The notes under the pieces were generated by a model. The model did not search any database. It saw nothing but the letters and a program-made list of their open reading frames with translations, and was not told the DNA's origin. Of a stretch of DNA of 64,000 nt, positions 47,415 through 55,381 are shown piece after piece (positions within the stretch are counted from its first letter, which is position 1; each line of letters opens with the position of its first letter). Source of the DNA: Burkholderia sp. Nafp2/4-1b. GTDB lineage: Bacteria; Pseudomonadota; Gammaproteobacteria; Burkholderiales; Burkholderiaceae. A program made the position numbers and the translations under genes. The stretch covers positions 372,001 to 436,000 of the forward strand of contig NZ_ML058616.1 of assembly GCF_003635165.1 (NCBI RefSeq). Reading direction: 5' to 3'.

Positions 47415-49028
47415 TCACACGCTGAAGCGGTTCAGCGTATAGGCACGATAGGCCGCGACGAACGCATCGAACGATCCGGCCTCCTTTGCTTCCAGGTCGG
47501 CCTGCTCGGCCAGCGACTTCGCCGCGAGCGCCTGCTCGGTGCGCAGCGTCTCCGCCGACGGCGGGTTCGCACGGAAGTGCGCGGCATGCGCTTCGCTGTG
47601 CGCGAGCGCGAACGCGAGGAACGACTGCCCGTTTTCGCGCATCGTGCGCAGCACGCGCGCCGACGGCGTGCGTTCCGGATCGGCGAGCTTCTCGCGCTGC
47701 GCGGCGATCGCACGCGCATGCTCGTCGCCGCCGCGAATCTCGTCGAGACGGCGCCCGACCGTTTCGATATCGGTCATCAGGTCGTCCGCCCACGCCTGCA
47801 GCGTCACCGGCTGGCCGTCGCGCGTCAGCGTGAGCCCCGGCTTGCGCCCGTCCATCGTCACGCTGCCGAAGTTCGCATTCGCTTCCTTGTACGCGTCGCA
47901 GTCGAGCGCGGGGCTCTCGTCGAGCGCGCATGCGAGCAGGAATGCGTCGATGAAGCGGGCGGTGTCGAGCGCGATGCCGGTCGGCTCGAACGGATCGATG
48001 TCGAGGCAGCGCACTTCGATGTACTGCACGCCGCGCGACGCGAGCGCATGCAGCGGCCGTTCGCCCGAATACGTGATGCGCTTCGGCCGGATCGTCGAGT
48101 AGAACTCGTTCTCGATCTGCAGCACGTTTGTGTTGATCTGGATCCACTCGCCGTCCCGATGCGTGCCGATCGCCTCGTAAGCCGGATACGGTTCGCTCAC
48201 GGCCTTCGACAGCGCATCGAGATAGCCGGACAGCGTGTTGTAGTCGACGTGCAGCGCGGCCTGCGCGGTCGTGTTCGAGTAACCGAGGTCGCTCATCCGC
48301 AGGCTCGTCGCATACGGGCGGTACAGCGTGTCGGCATCGAACGTGTCGAGCTTGTGCGGCTTGCCGCGCAGGAATTTCGTATCGAGCGCGGGCGACGCGC
48401 CGAACAGGTACATCAGCAGCCAGCTGCGACGACGGAAGTTGCGGATCTGCGCGAGATAGCGCTCCGACTGGTAATCGACGAGCGTGGCCGTCGAGCCCTC
48501 TTCCGCATGCAGCCGCCGCCACACTTCCTCGTGCAGCGAGTAGTTGTAGTGAATGCCGGCGATGCACTGCATCGTGCGGCCGTAGCGATACGCGAGGCCG
48601 CGGCGATACACCGTCTTCAGGCGGCCGATGTTCGACGTGCCGTAGTTCGCGATCGGGATTTCATCGTCGGCCGGCAGCAGGCCCGGCATCGACTCGTTCC
48701 ACAGCATCTCGTCGCCGAGCGATGCATACACGTAGCGGTGCAGATCGTCGAGGCGTTCGAGCGTGATCGACGCGTCGGGTTCCGCCGGCGTGATCAGTTC
48801 GATCAGCGCTTCGGAATAGTCAGTCGTCACCGACGGGTGCGTGAGCGCCGAACCGAGCGCGCGCGGATGCGGCGTGAACGCGATCATCCCGTCGCGCGTC
48901 ACGCGCAGGCTTTCCTTTTCGATGCCGCGCAGGCCGTCGGGCAGATGCTGCCGCGTCGGGCCCGAGCTCAGCGCTTCGAGACGATTCAGCAGCAGTTCGG
49001 ACTGGCGGTGAGTCATGGTGTTCGACAT
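47415..49028 (-). CDS. gshA: Glutamate-cysteine ligase GshA
   Basis: ATP-dependent first step of glutathione synthesis. The 537-residue protein belongs to the proteobacterial type 1 family. Family regions visible are LRGIEKESLRVT near residue 35, TDYSEALIELITP and the GIHYNYSL core. Nothing in the flanks resembles gshB. The start MSNTMTHRQSELLL is taken from 49028; the internal Met5 is an alternative. Confidence 0.94.
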   Translation of the reverse strand: MSNTMTHRQSELLLNRLEALSSGPTRQHLPDGLRGIEKESLRVTRDGMIAFTPHPRALGSALTHPSVTTDYSEALIELITPAEPDASITLERLDDLHRYVYASLGDEMLWNESMPGLLPADDEIPIANYGTSNIGRLKTVYRRGLAYRYGRTMQCIAGIHYNYSLHEEVWRRLHAEEGSTATLVDYQSERYLAQIRNFRRRSWLLMYLFGASPALDTKFLRGKPHKLDTFDADTLYRPYATSLRMSDLGYSNTTAQAALHVDYNTLSGYLDALSKAVSEPYPAYEAIGTHRDGEWIQINTNVLQIENEFYSTIRPKRITYSGERPLHALASRGVQYIEVRCLDIDPFEPTGIALDTARFIDAFLLACALDESPALDCDAYKEANANFGSVTMDGRKPGLTLTRDGQPVTLQAWADDLMTDIETVGRRLDEIRGGDEHARAIAAQREKLADPERTPSARVLRTMRENGQSFLAFALAHSEAHAAHFRANPPSAETLRTEQALAAKSLAEQADLEAKEAGSFDAFVAAYRAYTLNRFSV

Positions 49029-49521
49029 GGAGACGCAAGTGCGTGACGGCCGCGCGCGGAATGCCGCGCACGGCCGGCTGGATTATTGGTCGCTTCGTTG
49101 GTAGCGGGCACTTTAACATCTCGCCGTCACACGCGCTTGAGGTGGCTCAGCGCGGTGCCTGACGGCCGCTGCGGGCCGCCGGGCGGCCCGCTGGGGGAGG
49201 CCAATCGCGGTGATCGACGCGTGCGCGGCCGGCGGCCATGGGCAGCGCCAAATGTGGCGATCAGAGCGAATTCGTCCGAAGGAAGGGCACGCTACGCGCA
49301 GTCGCACCGGCGGGTGCAACCCGCGCAATTGAACCCGTGATGCGGCACCGTCGCGGTCGAGCCGACCGTCCACCAAAGGCGACGGAAGCCGACGCGGATC
49401 GATCGCCATCAAACGTCGCAACCATGAGGACCACCGACCGATCGCGCTCGGGATCACACTCGGGCCCGCGCCCGCATCGCGACCCTGCCCGGTCGCGCCT
49501 ACCGGCCGGCGACGTCGATCC
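49029..49521. other. Spacer between gshA and the alkA gene; no gene recognised
   Basis: About 490 bases. Frames up to 114 codons cross it but show Arg/Pro-rich random composition and no family motif. It must contain the gshA promoter on the minus strand. No tRNA, repeat or terminator with T-run was seen. Confidence 0.4.
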
Positions 49522-50496
49522 TCATCCGCCGCGCGCGCCGCCGGCCCGGTCCGCCACGTCGTTCCACAGATGCAGCGCCGCGTACGCGCGCCACGGCCGC
49601 CAGCCTTCGGTGCGGCGCTTCTGGCTCGCGAGCCGGTCGAGCGACGGATCGCGCGCGGTGATCGACTGCATCAGCACGAGATCGGACGCCGGCCACGCGT
49701 CGGGGTCGCGCCACGCACGCATCGCGATGTATTCGACGGTCCACGGGCCGATGCCGGGCAGATCGAGCCATGCGCTGCGCAGTGTCGCGAGATCGGCGTG
49801 CGCCGGATCGAGCGGCACGTGACCGGCCGCCACCGCGCGCGCCATGCCCGTCAGCGCGGCGGCCCGCTTGCCGGGCATCCCGATCTTCTCGAGATCGCAT
49901 GCGGCGAGCGCGTCCGGCGTCGGGAAACGCCACGCGGGGGCCCCATCCGGCGCCGGCATGTCGTCGCCGTGCACGACGCGCTCGCCTGCGCGCTGGACGA
50001 GCCGGCCGACGATCGTCGTCGCCGCCTTCACGCTCACCTGCTGACCCACGATCGCACGCACCGCCAGCTCGAATCCCGACCAGGCGCCCGGCACACGCAG
50101 CCCCGGCGCGGCTTCGACGAGCGGCGCGAACCACGGATCGCGCGCGAGCCCGCCGCCGATCGCGGCCGGATCCGCGCCGAGGTCGAACATCGACGCGACG
50201 CGGCGCGCGAACGCATCGTCGACGTGACGCGCGGCCGCGCCTTCGACGGTGGCGATCAGGCAATGCCGGCGCGGATGCTTCGTGACGGTAAGCCGGCCCG
50301 CGTCGCCGTTCAGGTCGACGATGCGGCGATACGCGCCGTCCGCGACCTGCTCGACGCCCGGAATCGCCCGGCCGCTGAAGAAACGCAGCACGCGCGCCCA
50401 GTCGTACGGCGCCTTGAAGCGCAGCTCCATCTGCGCGGACGGCGGCACGCGGCCGCCGTCTTCGATCGACGTGATCTCGGTGTTATCGATGCTCAA
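49522..50496 (-). CDS. alkA: DNA-3-methyladenine glycosylase II (AlkA-type)
   Basis: Base-excision glycosylase of 324 residues that removes alkylated purines. The AlkA N-terminal domain (about 20-130) is followed by the helix-hairpin-helix glycosylase domain. The hairpin is LPGIGPWTVEYIAMR, with the catalytic Asp shortly after in PASDLVLM. Its start overlaps the ada stop by four bases, so the pair form one alkylation-repair operon. Confidence 0.9.
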   Translation of the reverse strand: MSIDNTEITSIEDGGRVPPSAQMELRFKAPYDWARVLRFFSGRAIPGVEQVADGAYRRIVDLNGDAGRLTVTKHPRRHCLIATVEGAAARHVDDAFARRVASMFDLGADPAAIGGGLARDPWFAPLVEAAPGLRVPGAWSGFELAVRAIVGQQVSVKAATTIVGRLVQRAGERVVHGDDMPAPDGAPAWRFPTPDALAACDLEKIGMPGKRAAALTGMARAVAAGHVPLDPAHADLATLRSAWLDLPGIGPWTVEYIAMRAWRDPDAWPASDLVLMQSITARDPSLDRLASQKRRTEGWRPWRAYAALHLWNDVADRAGGARGG

Positions 50497-51584
50497 ACTG
50501 CGTTGCCCTCCGCAACGGCTTCGGTTTCATCGTCGCGCACATGACGCGCCTCGGACGCGAGCAGCGTCGCCTTGCGCCGCACGCCCCAGCGATAGCCGGC
50601 CAGCGCGCCGCCCTTCTGCACGACACGGTGGCACGGAATGGCGAGTGCGACCGGGTTCGAGGCGCACGCCGATGCGACGGCCCGCACCGCACGCGGCGAG
50701 CCGAGCGCCTCGGCGATCTCCGAGTAGCTGCGCGTTTCGCCGTACGGGATGTGCGTGAGCGCTTCCCACACCCGCTGCTGGAACGCGGTCGGCGCGATGT
50801 CGAGCGGCAGGTCGAACGCGTGCCGCGTTCCGTCCAGGTACGCGTGGATCTGCGCGACGAACGGCGCGAGCCGCGACGGCGCTTCAACCAGCTCGGCGCG
50901 CGCGAACGCATCCTTCAGCTCGTCGACCAGCACCGACGGTGCGTCGCCGAACGCGATCCGGCAGATGCCCTGTCCGGTCGCGGCGACGAGCACCGCGCCG
51001 AGCGGTGTCGCTGCGGTCGCATAGTCGATCCGCAGGCCGGCGCCCTGGCGACGGAACGCGGACGGCGCCATCCCCAGCTCGCGCGGCACCGATGCATAGA
51101 GCCGCGACGGCGAATTGAACCCGGCGTCGACGGCCGCTTGCGTGACCGGCTGCCCGCTTTGCAGCGCGTCGCGCAAGGCGGCGCCGCGCTGCGCGGCCTG
51201 GTACTGCCGCGGCGACACGCCGACCACTCGTTTGAACAGCCGCTGCAGATGGAACGGGCTCACGTGCACGGCATCGCTCAGCTGCTGCAGCGTGAGCCGC
51301 TCCGAATGCGCATCGAGCACCGCGCACGCGCGATTGACGATCTCGAGCTCGCGCGGCAGTCCTTCCGGCTGACAGCGCTTGCACGGGCGGAAGCCGGCCG
51401 CGCGCGCGTCGGCCGGACTGGCGAAGAAGGACACATGCTCGCGCCGCGGCAGCCGCGACGCGCAGCTCGGGCGGCAGAACACGCCGGTCGTGCGCACGGC
51501 ATAGAAGAACGCGCCGTCCGCATGCTGATCGCGGGCGGTCACGGCGCCCCAGCGGGCATCGTCGGTCGGATAGGGGGTTTTCAT
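50493..51584 (-). CDS. ada: Ada, bifunctional alkylation-response regulator and O6-methylguanine-DNA methyltransferase
   Basis: A 363-residue protein with three parts. The N-terminal zinc/methyl-acceptor domain (FFYAVRTTGVFCRPSCASR, with further cysteines in FRPCKRCQPEG) takes methyl groups from phosphotriesters. An AraC-type DNA-binding domain follows (about 100-185). The C-terminal methyltransferase has the acceptor cysteine in IPCHRVVQ. In E. coli, methylated Ada activates ada and alkA; the overlapping gene order here fits the same logic. The start MKTPYPTDDARW at 51584 is preferred over frame extensions upstream. Confidence 0.93.
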   Translation of the reverse strand: MKTPYPTDDARWGAVTARDQHADGAFFYAVRTTGVFCRPSCASRLPRREHVSFFASPADARAAGFRPCKRCQPEGLPRELEIVNRACAVLDAHSERLTLQQLSDAVHVSPFHLQRLFKRVVGVSPRQYQAAQRGAALRDALQSGQPVTQAAVDAGFNSPSRLYASVPRELGMAPSAFRRQGAGLRIDYATAATPLGAVLVAATGQGICRIAFGDAPSVLVDELKDAFARAELVEAPSRLAPFVAQIHAYLDGTRHAFDLPLDIAPTAFQQRVWEALTHIPYGETRSYSEIAEALGSPRAVRAVASACASNPVALAIPCHRVVQKGGALAGYRWGVRRKATLLASEARHVRDDETEAVAEGNAV

Positions 51585-51860
51585 CTGAACCTCGCACTCT
51601 CTAGTGTAGATGGTGCCTACTCTAGCCATCGGCATGGGCCGTCGCGCCCTGATTCTTGCTCTGTGATTCGGGCCGCCGATATCGCGACATCGCGGGGACA
51701 CATCGCGGGCGCGCACCGAAATCGCGCATGAAATCGATCAATCTGACGAAAATCCACGCGAGCGCTGCGGGAACGCCGTTTTCGCCATCATTGCGTCACC
51801 GTTTTGCTGCAGTGCGGCTGCGACCAATCGCCGTCCTGACCATTTTTTACACTCGGAATA
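51585..51860. other. Upstream region of ada
   Basis: About 275 bases, AT-richer towards the right. It should contain the ada promoter on the minus strand. No E. coli-like Ada box was confirmed. The only strong element nearby is the opposite-strand promoter of the small-RNA candidate. Confidence 0.35.
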
Positions 51861-51889
51861 TTGCAACGCACCATCGCCGTGTGTATAGT
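51861..51889 (+). promoter_or_regulatory. Sigma-70-type promoter of candidate small RNA
   Basis: TTGCAA (51861-51866) and TATAGT (51884-51889) are separated by exactly 17 bases. Each matches the consensus at five of six positions. No coding sequence starts downstream before a terminator about 40 bases on. Confidence 0.75.
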
Positions 51890-51895
51890 TGGAAC

Positions 51896-51963
51896 TGTCT
51901 CCTCCATGTCTCCTCCTGATATGGATTAAGCCCGTTCCGCTCTGCGTGAACGGGCTTTTTTTC
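51896..51963 (+). ncRNA. Candidate small RNA with two anti-Shine-Dalgarno motifs
   Basis: A predicted transcript of about 65-70 bases begins 7 or so bases after the -10 and ends at a strong intrinsic terminator. Two pyrimidine motifs, CTCCTCC (51899-51905) and CTCCTCCT (51910-51917), are complementary to ribosome-binding sites. The linker CTGATATGGATT follows before the terminator stem. There is no credible open reading frame. Similar CCUCCUCC-type motifs define the alphaproteobacterial 'cuckoo' RNAs; a Burkholderia relative is likely, but the name and homology cannot be checked here. The exact 5' end is inferred. Confidence 0.65.
51928..51963 (+). terminator. Terminator of the small-RNA candidate
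   Basis: AAGCCCGTTC (51928-51937) pairs perfectly with GAACGGGCTT (51948-51957) around a 10-base loop and is followed by a run of T. Confidence 0.9.
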
Positions 51964-52048
51964 GTCCGTCGATCGTGTAGCGTTCCGGCATCCGCCGCCG
52001 GTGAGGGCTACACTCGGTGCACACCCACCGCGAAGGGAGTGCCCGCTC

Positions 52049-52462
52049 ATGAAACCGACCATCCGCGCGATCGATCACGTCGTGCTGCGTGTGAGCGACA
52101 TGGCTGCGATGACGCGCTTTTACTGCGATGCCGTCGGCTGCCACGTCGAGAAGGAACAGCCCGATCTGGGCCTCGTGCAATTGCGCGCCGGCGACGCGCT
52201 GATCGACCTGCTGGCCGTCGGCGGCCCGATCGATCGTCCCGACAGCGGGCCGCCCGGCGCCGGACGCAACGTCGATCATTTGTGCCTGCGCGTCGAGCCG
52301 TTCGATCCCGATGCGCTGATCGAGCATTTCGCCGCATTCGGCGCGCGGCCCGAGCCGCCCGCCGAACGCTACGGCGCGGGCGGCTACGGGCCGTCGATCT
52401 ACCTGTTCGATCCCGAAAGAAACATGCTGGAATTCAAGGGGCCGCCCGCCGCGCTCGGCTGA
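52049..52462 (+). CDS. VOC-superfamily (glyoxalase/bleomycin-resistance) protein
   Basis: A 137-residue single VOC-fold domain. IRAIDHVVLRVSDMAAMTRFYCDAVGC is the standard opening, with the metal-ligand histidine in IDHVVL. A second one lies in VDHLCLRVEPFD and the glutamate in RNMLEFKGP. AAGGGAG precedes the ATG at 52049. Substrate unknown; members range from glyoxalase-like lyases to dioxygenases. Confidence 0.85.
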   Translation: MKPTIRAIDHVVLRVSDMAAMTRFYCDAVGCHVEKEQPDLGLVQLRAGDALIDLLAVGGPIDRPDSGPPGAGRNVDHLCLRVEPFDPDALIEHFAAFGARPEPPAERYGAGGYGPSIYLFDPERNMLEFKGPPAALG

Positions 52463-52472
52463 GCGCCGGCCG

Positions 52473-53027
52473 TCACGCGTCGGCGAACGGCTTCACCACC
52501 GTCCATTCGACCGCGACCGGATCGTGGTCGGCGCTCGAGATCCAGGCGGCGCCGTCCTGCACCGTGCACTGCAGGCGCATCGTGCGTTCGGCGAGGCGCC
52601 CGAGCGCTGCCGCGACGCCGTCGGCCAGCGACAGCACCTGCACGTTGCGCAGCCGCTCGACCTTGCTGCGCACGCCCTGCCACCAGATATCCGAGGTCTT
52701 GCCGCCGTACGCGATCACCGTGACCCGGCCGGCGCGGCCGGCCGCCTTCGAGATGCGCCGTTCGTCGGGCTGGCCGGCCTCGATCCACACGTCGATCGCG
52801 CCCGTCAGGTCCTTTTGCCACAGATCGGGCTCGTCGACGTCCGACAGCCCCTTGCAGAATTCGAGCCGCTCGTGCGCGAACAGCGCGAACGCGACGATGC
52901 GCACCATCATCCGGTCGTCGGTTTCCGACGGGTGACGGGCGACCGTCAACGCGTGATCGGCGTAGTAGTGCCGATCCATGTCGGCGATTTGCAGCTCGGC
53001 TTTGTAGATGGTGGATTTCAGCGCCAT
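52473..53027 (-). CDS. YaeQ family protein
   Basis: A 184-residue YaeQ-family protein (MALKSTIYKAELQIADMDRHYYADHALTVARHPSE). The conserved core DLWQKDLTGAIDVWIEAGQPDERRI is present, a fold likened to PD-(D/E)XK nucleases. Its role remains unsettled. The ATG at 53027 gives the conserved start; 43 upstream in-frame codons are not family-like. Confidence 0.9.
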   Translation of the reverse strand: MALKSTIYKAELQIADMDRHYYADHALTVARHPSETDDRMMVRIVAFALFAHERLEFCKGLSDVDEPDLWQKDLTGAIDVWIEAGQPDERRISKAAGRAGRVTVIAYGGKTSDIWWQGVRSKVERLRNVQVLSLADGVAAALGRLAERTMRLQCTVQDGAAWISSADHDPVAVEWTVVKPFADA

Positions 53028-53120
53028 GCGGATACGGCCCGGGCGGGCATTCGGTTCGGTCGGGCCGTGATGATACCGAATGCGCGCCGCCCGGCGTGCG
53101 CCGGGCACTCCACAGCACGA

Positions 53121-53178
53121 CGGCCCGGCATCGGCCGGGCCGCGTTCAGGCCGCAACGCCGGCCGTTCAGGCCGGCGT
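53121..53178. repeat. Two tandem GC-rich hairpins
   Basis: CGGCCCGG (53121-53128) pairs with CCGGGCCG (53135-53142). ACGCCGGCC (53156-53164) pairs with GGCCGGCGT (53170-53178). They follow the minus-strand small exported gene and precede yaeQ. No T-run follows, so these may be mRNA-end structures rather than true terminators. Confidence 0.5.
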
Positions 53179-53198
53179 GCGTCGGCGAGAGCTGCGCG

Positions 53199-53546
53199 TT
53201 ACTGCTTGACGAAGCGCGAATCGGTCCACAGGCCTTGCTGGTCGCTGTTGTCGGCGCTGACGAACTGGACGTCGCCCTGGTCGACCGACACCACGCGGAA
53301 ACGCTGCCCTTCCGGCACCGACAGGCAACGGTAGTCGTCGAAGTATTGCTGCTTCGCCTGCGACTTGCCGTCACGTTCGTGGCTCAGTACGGAGTCCAGA
53401 TTGTCTTTCGACAGACAGCCCCACGCATTCTTCGTCAGCTGGATTTCCTGCTTCGGCTGGACAGCCGCATCGCCGCCCGCCTGCGCGATCGACACCACGG
53501 AAAATGCACCGACAAGGGCAAAGAGGACACCGGTTCGCTTCATCAT
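53199..53546 (-). CDS. Small exported protein of unknown function
   Basis: A 115-residue protein with a signal peptide (MKRTGVLFALVGAFSVVSIAQA). The mature chain has exactly two cysteines (in NAWGCLSK and DYRCLSVPEG), which could form a disulphide, and a C-terminal beta-rich part. No family was recognised. GGAG lies seven bases before the first ATG (53546). Confidence 0.75.
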   Translation of the reverse strand: MMKRTGVLFALVGAFSVVSIAQAGGDAAVQPKQEIQLTKNAWGCLSKDNLDSVLSHERDGKSQAKQQYFDDYRCLSVPEGQRFRVVSVDQGDVQFVSADNSDQQGLWTDSRFVKQ

Positions 53547-54062
53547 GTTCTGTCTCCAGGCTTGCGGGCACCAGGCTGGGTTAGCTATGTGTTTAAAGGT
53601 GATCGTGAACCCGCGTTTTTCACTTTAGAAGACCGGCAAGCGATAGCAAGCACATTTGTTGTGCGATCGCAATAGCGGCGAATTGTCGCACCTCACGCGC
53701 ACCCGGTTTTTCGCGCTCCGCGCACGCGCGGCGGCGTATGCCCGTCGCCGGACAAGCCTGCGCCGCCGCGCGCAAAGCGTTGTCCGGCAAGCCTTTCAGG
53801 AAAGTTGCATTGCGCCGGCTGTACGGTTTGGATAATTCACTTCAATATCGGAACCGTTTTGATGCATTGCACACAAAGTCATCTTGAAACGATATGAATT
53901 TACCGCAGTGCGGAAGCGAATTTACCTGATACAAGAAAAATGCCAGGTATAAGCGCGTGCGTATTTACCCGTATTTTCCCGAGGCGGTCGGACGCCCGCG
54001 GCAGCGGGGCCGTCGGGCGTTGTCGTTAATGTCTCGTTGGTATCTTTTTTACCCGGCGTAAT
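53547..54062. other. Spacer between the small exported gene and speG
   Basis: A 516-base stretch that is clearly less GC-rich than its surroundings between about 53830 and 53990. It contains an inverted repeat GCCGGACAA (53747-53755) / TTGTCCGGC (53780-53788). No gene, tRNA or terminator with T-run was found. It probably carries the promoter of the small exported gene at its left end, plus 3' untranslated sequence of speG at its right end. Confidence 0.35.
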
Positions 54063-54611
54063 TCACGCCGATTGCGGTCGCTCGAAATAATCGCGCTGGA
54101 AGATGCACATGCGATATGCGTTGTGATACGCGCCGTTTCCGAAAAATTCTTCCTTCAATTCGGCCTCGTGCTGGAATCCGCATTTCTCGTATACGTGGAT
54201 CGCCGCTGCATTCGACGTATCGACGATCAGGTACAGCTTGCGCATGTTCAGCACCTTGAACGCGTATTCGATCGCGAGGCGTGTTGCCTGACCCGCATAG
54301 CCGCGCCCCTGGCATTGCGGCGCGATGATGATCTGGAACTCGCCGCGGCGGTGGATATAGTCGAGCTCGATCAGCTCGACGAGGCCCACCAGTTCGTCCT
54401 GCGCATCGACCGCGACGAAGCGGCGCTCGCGCTGGTCGTGCACGTGGCGGTCGTACAGTTGCGACAGCTCGGAGAAGGTTTCGTACGGCTCCTCGAACCA
54501 GTAGCGCATGATCTTTGCGTCGTTGTTCAGTTCGTGCACGAAGCGCAGGTCCTGGCGCTCGAGCGGCCGGAGTGCGAGCGTGTGCTTGTCGTTCTGGAGT
54601 TGCATGTTCAT
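54063..54611 (-). CDS. speG: Spermidine N-acetyltransferase SpeG
   Basis: A 182-residue GNAT acetyltransferase that acetylates spermidine and spermine, reducing polyamine stress. It matches the E. coli SpeG pattern closely: [59 protein letters not shown] (the CoA loop Q-x-x-G-x-G/A) and [10 protein letters not shown]. No polyamine gene is adjacent. Confidence 0.9.
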   Translation of the reverse strand: MNMQLQNDKHTLALRPLERQDLRFVHELNNDAKIMRYWFEEPYETFSELSQLYDRHVHDQRERRFVAVDAQDELVGLVELIELDYIHRRGEFQIIIAPQCQGRGYAGQATRLAIEYAFKVLNMRKLYLIVDTSNAAAIHVYEKCGFQHEAELKEEFFGNGAYHNAYRMCIFQRDYFERPQSA

Positions 54612-54755
54612 GTCCTTTTTAGGCCCGCGCGCGCGTGAAACAACCGTGCGGCACTGCCGCGAACCGGTGCATTCCGCGCTGCAGGAAGTTCACCGCGGGC
54701 CAGGTTCAGAGCCTAGAATGGGAGCAAGGGTTCCTGCCACCGCAAGGAGGCTATC

Positions 54756-54926
54756 GTGATCGAGCAAGTCATACTCGGCATTTTCCTCGTACTGCCACTC
54801 GTGATCGTGGCTGCGCTGTTCTCCGACGAACTATGGCAGGAACATCGGCGCCAGCATCCGCGCGACGAAAACGCACCGCATATCGACTGGAAGCATCCGT
54901 GGCGGCGGGTGCGGCGCGGGCACTGA
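54756..54926 (+). CDS. Small single-span membrane protein (56 residues)
   Basis: A short frame opened by GTG, preceded at 5 bases by the strong AAGGAGG. It encodes one N-terminal hydrophobic segment (VILGIFLVLPLVIVAALF) followed by a cytoplasmic, charged, His/Arg/Trp-rich tail (DWKHPWRRVRRGH). Coding support comes from the ribosome site and the sensible topology; no family is recognised. It may be a regulatory microprotein, but this is speculation. Confidence 0.65.
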   Translation: MIEQVILGIFLVLPLVIVAALFSDELWQEHRRQHPRDENAPHIDWKHPWRRVRRGH

Positions 54927-55022
54927 CGCGATCGCGACCCATGCGGGTCGCTCCGGGCGGTGCAACCGCCCTCCTCACGAACCGTTACGACCCGATTCCC
55001 GCCCAACCCGCGAGACACCGAC

Positions 55023-55271
55023 GTGAACGACAAACCCGCGCTCCCTCCCCACGACATTCCCGGCGAAGCGATCGATCTGCAGATCGCCGACGTGCTGGCC
55101 GCTGTCCGCTATCCCGCGAACAAGGATGCGCTCGTCGACGCCGCGCGCGACGCGGGCGCGAGCAACGAGGTGCTGTCGATGCTCGACGGCCTGCCCGAAC
55201 AGGACTACGCGGACGTCGACGCCGTCACGCGTTGGGTCGCCGGCAATTTCGGCCCGGGCCTCGGCATTTGA
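55023..55271 (+). CDS. DUF2795 family protein
   Basis: An 82-residue protein started at GTG. The DUF2795 pattern is visible: DLQIADVLAAVRYPANKDALVDAARDAGASNEVLSMLDGLPEQDYADVDAVTRWV. Family members are short helical proteins of unknown role. The likely neighbour in transcription is the 56-residue membrane protein upstream. Confidence 0.75.
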   Translation: MNDKPALPPHDIPGEAIDLQIADVLAAVRYPANKDALVDAARDAGASNEVLSMLDGLPEQDYADVDAVTRWVAGNFGPGLGI

Positions 55272-55381
55272 GCGCCGGCCAATAACAGGATAGGATCGGG
55301 CCGCACCGGTCGCACCGCGGCCGGACGCATGGTGCCCGGCGCCAAGACCGGGAATGACCGTACGAGCGCTCGGGGGAATCC

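Noticed and set aside
49113-49457. 114-codon minus-strand frame between gshA and alkA
   Set aside because: Composition is random Arg/Pro/Ala; no start signal or family; likely non-coding.
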